Assembly (NCBI GenBank): GCA_029260985.1
Contig: JAJDCE010000029.1
Location: forward strand, 1 to 5,704
Direction: 5' to 3'
Length of the DNA stretch: 5,704 nt
Source of the DNA: Patescibacteria group bacterium
GTDB lineage: Bacteria; Patescibacteriota; Gracilibacteria; UM-FILTER-43-11
Under the pieces are notes generated by a model. It had not been told where the DNA came from. It was given only the letters and a program-made list of their open reading frames with translations, and made no database searches. Shown one piece after another: positions 1 through 5,513 of this stretch (position 1 is its first letter; each line of letters opens with the position of its first letter). The translations under genes and the position numbers were made by a program.

Positions 1-1131
1 GCTGCATGGAACGCTTGCAGTGCTGATTTTGATGCAAGCTACGAAAACTACGCCGAAAAGGCCAGAGAAAATGAGGCTGAGTGTGAACAGCAGTTCCAAA
101 GCTCACTTCAGCAAGCCAACACCGCTCGCAACACCCTCACCACAGCAGCACAAGCCAAATATGATTCTGATATGGCAGCTTTAGCAGCCCTTGAAGAAAA
201 ATGCGCACAAGATGAGAGAGATAGGTTAAATCTATTGGTTCAAAATGCACAGGATGCTGCTGCTCAGCAGGCTGACATTGTAAGGGGGGGAAGCACCAGA
301 CATGTATATAGACCTCAATCAAGGGTTTGTCAGGGCGTACAGTTGTCAAACACAGTTGCCACTACCGAGATACCCGGTGAGAACGCACCGACAAGAACAA
401 GACCTCCGGAAAAAGAAGATGTTGTAGAAGAAACTGCAGAAGAAGTTTTACAACAAATTGCGGAGGGGCTTTCCCAAAACCCAATCCCCGTTGAAATGCT
501 AGATAATCGTATTTTCGCTGGTATTGTTTGTGCCAAACTGATTACACGTATAAATGAACTGATCATTGAGCAGTCCGATGCTTCGCGTGCTCGAGAAATT
601 GAATTACGCGACGTGATAGCACGTTATTCTCGCGCACAAGAAATTTGGTGCCGAATTGCCGCTGGGTATACAAATGTCCAAGGTATTCGTGATTCAGCCA
701 ATGCAATAGGGAGTGGCGGTAACTCAACAGAAGAATGTTCATCTGGAATCGATTGTGGGGATGATCTTTGTTGTAGTAAAAGAAAGATTGGCGTATGGCT
801 ATGTAGCGAAGACGGACAATGCTATACCGAAAAACGCGATTGTCCTGAAAATACCAGTTGTACAGGCCGGCCCGGCAGATGCTATCCGGATCCGATTTCA
901 ATTCAGGCTATTTTCTGGAATGGTCACTTAATTGCCCTGGATCAGGTTCACTCCGGTATAGAAGAATTATGTGATCAGGAGAGTCATTGGCATGCAAACG
1001 GAGCGGGCACTGTAGATATAAATGGAGTTCCCACTCCTGACCCAAACCCATATGGCTGCGGATTCGGCAAAGTAGCAGAAGTACCTGTTGTTGAAGTATT
1101 GATGCGGGCAGATGATCCGGAATTACAGTAA
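1..1131 (+). CDS. Cys-rich coiled-coil hypothetical protein, 5'-truncated by window edge
   Basis: The reading frame is open from base 1 to TAA at 1129-1131 (376 codons visible), so the true start lies upstream; the first internal ATG at 172 is not a convincing start because the same Ala/Gln/Glu-rich composition continues across it. Codons 1-90 are helical and coiled-coil-like. A Pro/Thr/Glu-rich linker follows (about 110-145), then a second helical part (about 145-230). Next is a Cys-rich module with nine Cys at codons 246, 252, 257, 258, 268, 274, 281, 287 and 294, which probably forms disulfides outside the cytoplasm. The C-terminus (about 324-365) has Cys324, HWHA at 329-332, a DPNP turn and GCGFGK with Cys353. 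I recall similar Cys/HWH/GCGFGK tails in hypothetical CPR proteins but know no function. It is probably exported, but the N-terminus is not visible. It ends one base inside the next gene, so the two are likely co-transcribed. Existence of the gene is secure; its role is unknown. Confidence 0.85.
   Translation, partial: AAWNACSADFDASYENYAEKARENEAECEQQFQSSLQQANTARNTLTTAAQAKYDSDMAALAALEEKCAQDERDRLNLLVQNAQDAAAQQADIVRGGSTRHVYRPQSRVCQGVQLSNTVATTEIPGENAPTRTRPPEKEDVVEETAEEVLQQIAEGLSQNPIPVEMLDNRIFAGIVCAKLITRINELIIEQSDASRAREIELRDVIARYSRAQEIWCRIAAGYTNVQGIRDSANAIGSGGNSTEECSSGIDCGDDLCCSKRKIGVWLCSEDGQCYTEKRDCPENTSCTGRPGRCYPDPISIQAIFWNGHLIALDQVHSGIEELCDQESHWHANGAGTVDINGVPTPDPNPYGCGFGKVAEVPVVEVLMRADDPELQ
284..290 (+). 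repeat. G7 homopolymer inside a coding region
   Basis: Seven consecutive G bases sit inside the first gene, at the boundary between the coiled-coil part and the linker. The frame is open with sensible protein on both sides, so the tract is in frame as given. Such tracts can slip during replication or be miscounted in sequencing. Confidence 0.6.
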
Positions 1132-1388
1132 TGTCAGACTCAAAAAAACACTTCATCTACATAGCGCGTTGCAGCGATGATACCTTGTACACCGGGTACA
1201 CGGATGATCTTGCGAAACGCGAAAAGAAACACAACGACGGTAAGGGCGCTCACTACACTCGTATCAGAAGGCCAGTGAGCATCGTATATCACGAAGAGTT
1301 CAAATCGAAGTCAGCAGCGATGAAAAGGGAATATCAAATAAAACAATTAAAAAGGGAGGAGAAAGAGAGGTTGATTGCTCCAAAGTAA
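1131..1388 (+). CDS. GIY-YIG domain protein (UPF0213/YhbQ-like single-domain nuclease)
   Basis: This 85-residue protein is a nearly complete stand-alone GIY-YIG domain, the usual size for the UPF0213/YhbQ-type family. Visible core elements are the first strand around Tyr10-Ile11, Y-T-G at 20-22, the Arg30-x3-His34 helix of the active site, the family motif KGAHYTR at 38-44, RRP at 46-48, and Glu67, the expected metal-binding glutamate, followed by IKQLKR. All the catalytic positions I can recognise are present, so cleavage of DNA is plausible; the cellular role of these small proteins is poorly defined. The ATG at 1131 shares its A with the TAA of the upstream gene (TAATG) and has no clear Shine-Dalgarno, which suggests translational coupling. 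There is no second domain and no sign of an intron or intein host, so it need not be a homing endonuclease. Confidence 0.92.
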   Translation: MSDSKKHFIYIARCSDDTLYTGYTDDLAKREKKHNDGKGAHYTRIRRPVSIVYHEEFKSKSAAMKREYQIKQLKREEKERLIAPK

Positions 1389-1407
1389 AAGTGCTTAAAA
1401 AACCAGG

Positions 1408-1436
1408 TTGCAATAGATCGAGAATTTGATAATATT
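1408..1436 (+). promoter_or_regulatory. Possible promoter for tRNA-Gly
   Basis: The 73-bp gap between the GIY-YIG gene and the tRNA is AT-rich. It holds TTGCAA at 1408-1413 and GATAAT at 1429-1434 (15-bp spacing) or AATATT at 1431-1436 (17-bp spacing). A second option is TTGATA at 1426-1431 with TAGTAT at 1450-1455, which would start almost at the tRNA 5' end. Neither is a strong match, and readthrough from upstream is also possible. Confidence 0.3.
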
Positions 1437-1461
1437 TTTATGCTCTGTTTAGTATATACAT

Positions 1462-1538
1462 GCGGGTATAGCTCAGTTGGCTAGAGCGTCGCCTTGCCAT
1501 GGCGAAGGTCGAGGGTTCAAATCCCTTTGCCCGCTCCA
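1462..1538 (+). tRNA. tRNA-Gly (anticodon GCC), CCA encoded
   Basis: A full cloverleaf can be drawn. The acceptor stem 1462-1468 pairs with 1528-1534, with one U-G pair. The D arm is 1471-1487 with GCTC/GAGC. The anticodon stem TCGCC (1489-1493) pairs with GGCGA (1501-1505) and closes the loop TTGCCAT, which places GCC at 1496-1498. The variable loop is 1506-1510. The T stem GAGGG/CCCTT encloses TTCAAAT (1516-1522). The discriminator base is T1535, normal for bacterial tRNA-Gly, and CCA is encoded at 1536-1538. GCC reads GGC and GGU glycine codons. A terminator follows six bases later, so this looks like a single-tRNA unit. Confidence 0.97.
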
Positions 1539-1544
1539 CACATT

Positions 1545-1570
1545 AACCAATCACATCGATTGGTTTTTTT
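1545..1570 (+). terminator. Rho-independent terminator after tRNA-Gly
   Basis: AACCAATC (1545-1552) pairs perfectly with GATTGGTT (1558-1565) around a 5-base loop. The run of seven T at 1564-1570 starts inside the stem. This is a textbook plus-strand terminator for the tRNA transcript. It lies one base from the 3' end of the convergent minus-strand gene. Read on that strand the hairpin is followed by AATG rather than a U tract, so it would be a poor terminator in the other direction. Confidence 0.85.
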
Positions 1571-1571
1571 G

Positions 1572-3266
1572 TTAATCTCTAATCCACGTCACTGCCTGTT
1601 CAGCATTTAGTTTCAATAAATATCCATTCGTCCAATCCTCGGAACCATTATCACTTATTGTCGGTGGATTCCCGGAGGAAATAGTAGGATAGCGATGGAG
1701 GTCAGCCGAACGGTCAGACCAGATTACATTCCGATCCGTGATCGAGGTTGCTTCGCGAAAAAAGTCAGAACTGTTCGTAAAAAGTTCATTACCTGCTCCT
1801 CCGTTATAAATCTCGCCATTCAGGTTGCTGCTGCCAGCGATCACTGGCTTTGCGGAGTCATCGTCATCGTTTAATCGGATCGTCACTCGGTCATCAACAT
1901 CAACACCCGTTACATTAAATCGGAGCTTGTAATCATTGGTGCCGGAAATGATTTCTTCCTGAGAAAAACTGAGAATTAACTTGGCTGACGCAGCAGGGTT
2001 ACCATTACAATCCATACCGGTTCCTGCACCCGTTTGCTGCGTGTGGGCAAAGCAGGATTGAGCTCCCGCATCCCACATCAGATAAACTTTTCCAATTGAT
2101 CCGACATCGCCTGGAGTGAGGAGGGAGCCATTTCTGAGCAACTGAACTTGATCTAGAGTTGACAGTCCGTTTTGAGTCACATCAAAAACCAAACGACCCA
2201 TGCGAACCGATTGACCTGAAATTGAGAACTTAAAGGAATCCACAGTTCCATTAAATAGATCACGACGATCAGGATCGGAAACATTGAAGCTCAACACTTC
2301 ATCCCGAACCACAAATTCATGAATGGATCCGCTATTCAGTGTTAAACCTGTAAAAGCGTTATCCGTTGTACTGGTAATTTGAGCAATCGCTTCGAAGGTT
2401 GAAGAATTATTTGCAGAGTCCTGAAGTCCAACCCGGAAGGTATTGCCCGAAAAAGACTGTTGAGCTGAGGCTCGGTCAAAAGGCTCAGCCCAAAGCTCTA
2501 AAAAGGATGAGTCTCGTTTGGGTACATAAAAATCAAGATTGGAAAAAGTGGCTTTTCCATTAACCATGGTTGCTTCAGCGTTCACGATCGTACCTGCTTC
2601 ATTCGGATAGCGCACATAAACTTTCTCAATCACATTCGTGATCTCGTTTGAATCAGGGTCAAAACCATCATCTTCTGTGTCATTCACAGCGGTTAAACGC
2701 CTTACGATCCAGGGTTCAAGCGTACTTTTGAATTCATATTTGGCTACAAACTGACTGCCCTCTGGGATGCTGACAGGCGTTTCCATGACTTCGACTTCAG
2801 TTTTAACCACATTATTGATAGTTTCTTTGGGCGTCGTCATTCCACTTGGCTCGATTAAATAAAGACTTTTAAGGCTACGGGCTTTAACCCATTCCGTTCC
2901 GGTATGAGCCTTAATATCGATCCGAAAATAAGTAGGGGATTCATCAAGCCGTTTCCGACTAAAAAAGTCAGACGGAATCTGCCAATCAACTGTGTAAATT
3001 CCGTTAGGCGAAGGTTCAGAAATAAACGCAATACGAACCCGCTTCTTAAACGTCCTTTCAGTTAAAAAAACATTAATACCATGGGTGCTGGTTGGTTCAA
3101 AATTAGACGCTTTCCATTTGATCTGCAAAGTTTCTCCAGGTTGGACGGATTGGCGCACTACAGGCGTAAGGAGTTCAAATCTAAGACTATCAGATGCCGC
3201 CTGCACCTTTCCAATAAATGGAGTCAGGGCAATGGCAAGCGCTAAGAGGGTAAACTTGATTTTCAT
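1572..3266 (-). CDS. Secreted multi-domain Ig-like surface protein, CPR type
   Basis: The 564-residue product starts with a clear Sec signal peptide: Lys2 and Lys4, a hydrophobic core of about residues 5-17, and likely cleavage near Ala23/Ala24. Residues about 28-137 read as an Ig-like domain of the type with a W-K-A-S strand, an SPNGIY..DWQIP core and a FRIDI strand, found in bacterial cell-surface proteins. Residues about 160-290 and 300-470 are beta-rich, with an acidic segment EDDGFDPDSNE (198-208), a Cys405/Cys420 pair that could form a disulfide, and the acidic run NDDDD (466-470), which might bind calcium. The C-terminus (about 513-564) has the IWSDRSA...EDWTNGYLL module I associate with exported CPR proteins. 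There is no C-terminal membrane anchor or sortase signal. The role is probably cell-surface or extracellular; substrate unknown. The ATG gives an intact signal peptide, but no Shine-Dalgarno precedes it. Confidence 0.9.
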   Translation of the reverse strand: MKIKFTLLALAIALTPFIGKVQAASDSLRFELLTPVVRQSVQPGETLQIKWKASNFEPTSTHGINVFLTERTFKKRVRIAFISEPSPNGIYTVDWQIPSDFFSRKRLDESPTYFRIDIKAHTGTEWVKARSLKSLYLIEPSGMTTPKETINNVVKTEVEVMETPVSIPEGSQFVAKYEFKSTLEPWIVRRLTAVNDTEDDGFDPDSNEITNVIEKVYVRYPNEAGTIVNAEATMVNGKATFSNLDFYVPKRDSSFLELWAEPFDRASAQQSFSGNTFRVGLQDSANNSSTFEAIAQITSTTDNAFTGLTLNSGSIHEFVVRDEVLSFNVSDPDRRDLFNGTVDSFKFSISGQSVRMGRLVFDVTQNGLSTLDQVQLLRNGSLLTPGDVGSIGKVYLMWDAGAQSCFAHTQQTGAGTGMDCNGNPAASAKLILSFSQEEIISGTNDYKLRFNVTGVDVDDRVTIRLNDDDDSAKPVIAGSSNLNGEIYNGGAGNELFTNSSDFFREATSITDRNVIWSDRSADLHRYPTISSGNPPTISDNGSEDWTNGYLLKLNAEQAVTWIRD

Positions 3267-3289
3267 TGGAGTTGTGTTAGTACTTTTTT

Positions 3290-3316
3290 ATTATAAAGGA
3301 ATAAGACGGGTGTAAA
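3290..3316 (-). promoter_or_regulatory. Possible promoter of the secreted protein gene
   Basis: On the minus strand a perfect TATAAT (+ coordinates 3290-3295) lies about 24 bp upstream of the ATG at 3266. A TTTACA -35-like box is at 3311-3316 with a short 15-bp spacer. Predicted transcription would begin near 3283 and give a very short leader without a Shine-Dalgarno. The -10 box is strong; the -35 assignment is weak. Confidence 0.45.
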
Positions 3317-3327
3317 TAAGTTAGGTA

Positions 3328-3356
3328 TTGACATAATTAAATAATTGTTTTAAAAT
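3328..3356 (+). promoter_or_regulatory. Sigma70-type promoter of the alpha/beta hydrolase gene
   Basis: TTGACA at 3328-3333 is a perfect -35 box, followed after exactly 17 bp by TAAAAT at 3351-3356, a five-of-six -10 box. Transcription would start near 3363, leaving only about 13 nt before the ATG at 3376. A second hexamer, perfect TATAAT at 3365-3370, would place a start almost on the ATG itself, but it lacks a good -35 box. This promoter is divergent from that of the secreted protein gene within a 109-bp shared region. Confidence 0.65.
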
Positions 3357-3375
3357 ATTGACTCTATAATTAATT

Positions 3376-4278
3376 ATGAGTATAAAGAGCCCCGACATTA
3401 AAGGTGAAAGTGAAAAGAGCGAAGACCTTTCTCCGCTATTATCTGATAAAGAGAGGTTAGCACGAAATACCAGATTTTTGGTTGTATTGGCCACAGGACT
3501 TGCTTTAGCAGGTGGTTTTAGGCAGGCGGAAAATTGCTCTGAAGAAGAAAAGCCTCTGATCGAACAGAAAGAGGTTAAAAAAAGCCCTGAGAAGCACAAA
3601 CGAGTGGAGGACGATAAATATGGAGTCATAAATATGTGGCACCCGGAGCACGAAGGCACTCTTAATGAGGTAGTTGTTTTTGTCCACGGACACCGTACGG
3701 CAAATTCACCGATATCATCTGATTTAGCCTGGAAGCGTTATCATAATCTACAGGAGCAATTCAAAGAATCGGGTCGAAAGGCCTTGTTCATTGCTTCAGA
3801 TTCACCGATTAACGATGCGGGGAACGCAAGGGATATGTATAGATGGGAAAGAACATCTCCTAAGCGAAAAAGCGTTCGGGAGCTCATTGCCATTGCCAAA
3901 GGAGATTTGAAGATTGAGAACATGGATCCACACGCACCCATTACCGTGATCGCTCATAGCGGAGGTTATTCCACTGCTGCAGCTTGGAGCGAAGTAAAAG
4001 ACGTCAAAAACATTATCCTACTTGATGCCCTTTATGGTCATTTCGAGCACTTTCACCGATTTGTACGTGGGGGAGGAAATCTATCACTGGTATCCACTAA
4101 ACGAAGACGGGGAAGCCTTAGGCGTAGTCGGCGTTTTATGCGTCGTTACAAAAAAATGAGAGGGGTAAAATACATAGAGTCACCCTATTCACACGGAAGT
4201 TTACCCAGGAAATATATTAAAGGCTTATTACAGTCTGGCTCTAAGAAAAACCTCCGACTTAAGCGGAGAGGAAAGTAA
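3376..4278 (+). CDS. Membrane-anchored alpha/beta hydrolase of uncharacterised family
   Basis: This 300-residue protein has a charged N-terminus, one hydrophobic segment (about 34-48) that could be a signal anchor, and a charged linker to about 85. The catalytic part follows alpha/beta hydrolase order: EVVVFVHGH (His104-Gly105-His106, the oxyanion-side loop after the first central strand), the nucleophile elbow IAHSGGYS with Ser195 (A-x-S-x-G form), LLDALYG with Asp217 as likely acid, and YSHGSLP with His273 as likely base. A complete Ser-Asp-His triad is therefore present. The HSGGY plus LLDALYG pairing resembles a group of exported hydrolases I recall mainly as hypothetical proteins; the substrate is unknown. 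The C-terminal third is strongly basic (many Arg/Lys at 234-257 and 290-300), which may bind anionic polymer or lipid. No Shine-Dalgarno precedes the start, chosen because no other ATG occurs before the anchor segment. The 3' end overlaps recO by 51 bp on the opposite strand. Confidence 0.85.
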   Translation: MSIKSPDIKGESEKSEDLSPLLSDKERLARNTRFLVVLATGLALAGGFRQAENCSEEEKPLIEQKEVKKSPEKHKRVEDDKYGVINMWHPEHEGTLNEVVVFVHGHRTANSPISSDLAWKRYHNLQEQFKESGRKALFIASDSPINDAGNARDMYRWERTSPKRKSVRELIAIAKGDLKIENMDPHAPITVIAHSGGYSTAAAWSEVKDVKNIILLDALYGHFEHFHRFVRGGGNLSLVSTKRRRGSLRRSRRFMRRYKKMRGVKYIESPYSHGSLPRKYIKGLLQSGSKKNLRLKRRGK

Positions 4279-4992
4279 AGGGTCTAAAAGATTTTGCAGC
4301 CATTCCCACACAAAGCGCTGATCTTTTTCTTCAGGCTGGACTTGTATTGCCTGAGAGAGTGGGTAGTTTTGCATATAATTAATCCACTTGATCAGAGCGA
4401 TATTCATGGGCGCGTCATCTGCTGTGGAGCATGAACTGCAAAGGACGTGACGATCCAGATGATCAAGATGAATGGGGTCATTGAGATCAAGCTTATCATT
4501 GCAGGAAGAGCAGTGGTTCCAAGGGGGCAAAAATCCAGATAAGGTCAGTAATTTAATAAGATAACTCTGTAGTACCGTTTCATATTTTACAGTGTCATCC
4601 AAAACCCTTAAGGCATCTTGCAAAAGGCGGTAAGCGCCCATTAATTCCTGTTCAGGCTGAATCAATTTGTGAGTCAGTTCAGCCATATAAAACTGTACGC
4701 GGTGTCGGTCGAGTTCTTTGGTTTCACTGAGGCTGCCAAGAACTTCAGTTTCATTGAGATAGGCAAGATCTTTACCCTGAAAGCAATTCAAAAGCACGTG
4801 ATTAAAAAGCTCCAGTCGCCCGCAAAACTTACTCTTAATCCGACGAGCCCCTTTAGCGATACAGTCTATTTTTCCAAAATCTTCCGTTAAAACAGTTACA
4901 ATCCGATCCGCTTCACCAAAATCGACTTTACGGATGATAATCCCTTTGGTTTTAAAATTCTTATTCATATTGTGGATCATATTGTGGATCAT
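4228..4992 (-). CDS. recO: DNA repair protein RecO
   Basis: RecO helps load RecA onto SSB-coated single-stranded DNA together with RecR (the RecFOR pathway). The N-terminal OB-fold is clear: KTKGIIIRKVDFGEADRIV (about 14-32), LTEDFGKIDCIAKGARR and the strand with GRLELFNHV. The all-helical C-terminal part follows, with a zinc-ribbon-like CxxC pair (Cys161/164) and a second pair (Cys185/188), as in many Gram-positive and CPR RecO proteins. At 254 residues it is full length. The start is uncertain: ATG codons at 4992, 4980 and 4968 are spaced 12 bp apart by a tandem repeat that encodes MIHN twice. Family alignment favours the ATG at 4968 (246 residues); the longest form is given here. None has a Shine-Dalgarno. 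It lies downstream of the ftsX remnant on the same strand and converges on the hydrolase gene. Confidence 0.93.
   Translation of the reverse strand: MIHNMIHNMNKNFKTKGIIIRKVDFGEADRIVTVLTEDFGKIDCIAKGARRIKSKFCGRLELFNHVLLNCFQGKDLAYLNETEVLGSLSETKELDRHRVQFYMAELTHKLIQPEQELMGAYRLLQDALRVLDDTVKYETVLQSYLIKLLTLSGFLPPWNHCSSCNDKLDLNDPIHLDHLDRHVLCSSCSTADDAPMNIALIKWINYMQNYPLSQAIQVQPEEKDQRFVWEWLQNLLDPLLSSPLKSEVFLRARL
4246..4269 (-). terminator. Possible minus-strand intrinsic terminator inside the recO 3' end
   Basis: On the minus strand CTCCG (4268-4264) pairs with CGGAG (4256-4252), extended by one T-G pair, around a 7-base loop. TTTTT follows at 4250-4246. The shape is right but the stem is short, and it sits about 20 bases before the recO stop codon, so full use would cut the message before translation ends. 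It may act weakly or be chance. Confidence 0.25.
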
Positions 4993-5073
4993 CGTTTTAC
5001 TTTGTTGGTCATATTGTGGCTGTTCCTACAACAATTTGAACCACCATTTGCTCTACGATTTGACCCACGATAT
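4967..5073. repeat. Inverted array of degenerate 12-bp units between ftsX and recO
   Basis: Plus-strand units: ATATTGTGGATC at 4967-4978 and, identical, at 4979-4990; a diverged ACTTTGTTGGTC at 4999-5010 after an 8-bp interruption; and ATATTGTGGCTG at 5011-5022. After a 3-bp centre, four contiguous units run in the opposite orientation. Read on the minus strand they are ATATCGTGGGTC (5073-5062), AAATCGTAGAGC (5061-5050), AAATGGTGGTTC (5049-5038) and AAATTGTTGTAG (5037-5026). A rough consensus is AWATYGTGGNTC. The two arms could pair as a long imperfect hairpin in RNA or a cruciform in DNA. The array fills the space between the ftsX stop and recO and supplies the first eight codons of recO in its longest form. 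No T tract follows, so it is not a standard terminator. Function unknown. Confidence 0.8.
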
Positions 5074-5078
5074 GAAAT

Positions 5079-5513
5079 TTAGAAAGTGAATTTCCTTCGT
5101 AAATAAAGCTCGATCGCCAAAAAACTACTGAAAAGCCCTGCGAAAATAGCACCAGCAAATTGCCAGGTAAAGGTGATCCAGAAGTGATCTTCGAAATGCA
5201 AAAGAATCGCATTGAGCCCGACGAGTAAACTTTCGTTCGTGATCACTCCAATCAGGTTTTTACTCAGATAAAGTAGGGTAAGGCGGGAGAAGATCATGCT
5301 GAGGATAAGAGCTATGAGCGCATAGAACACACCTTCCAGCAAATGTCCTCCTCGAATAAAGTTTTTGTTAGCCCCTACCAACTGCATAATATTGATTTCG
5401 TGACGGTGCGTATGTATATTGATGTTGATACTATTAAAGATGATGAGGATAGCAACAATGAAAACGGCCTGAATATTAGCAGCGAATATACCAATTTTAC
5501 TGGAGGAATTCAA
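5079..5513 (-). pseudogene. ftsX: C-terminal half of cell-division ABC permease FtsX (N-terminus missing)
   Basis: FtsX is the membrane partner of the ATPase FtsE and activates peptidoglycan hydrolases at the division site. The visible 144 residues match only its C-terminal half: a membrane segment at about 9-30, the conserved cytoplasmic motif RHEINIMQLVGA (37-48) followed by NFIRGGHLLEG, and two more membrane segments (about 61-84 and 111-137), then the stop TAA at 5079-5081. Full FtsX is about 300 residues with four membrane segments; the first segment and the extracellular domain are absent. The only possible start is a TTG at 5513 with no Shine-Dalgarno, and an in-frame TGA at 5526-5528 closes the frame just upstream. 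No other minus frame continues the gene, and ftsE is not visible. It is either a truncated gene after a rearrangement or the edge of an assembly join. Confidence 0.75.

Noticed and set aside
563..901. Minus-strand open frames within the left-edge gene and similar frames in other genes.
   Set aside because: They are antisense shadows with unusual composition and no start signals or recognisable motifs.
1131..1388. Homing endonuclease belonging to an intron.
   Set aside because: It is an 85-residue single GIY-YIG domain of UPF0213 type with no DNA-binding extension, and there is no interrupted host gene around it.
1462..1570. tRNA-Gly as an integration site of a mobile element.
   Set aside because: I found no second copy of the tRNA 3' end in the window, and no integrase or mobile gene is nearby.
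4967..5073. CRISPR array.
   Set aside because: The units are 12 bp, contiguous and degenerate, have no spacers, and switch orientation in the middle.
5009..5212. A minus-strand frame giving a periodic I-V-x-Q peptide over the 12-bp units.
   Set aside because: Most of it overlaps ftsX in another frame, and the periodic part follows simply from the 12-bp period; nothing indicates translation.
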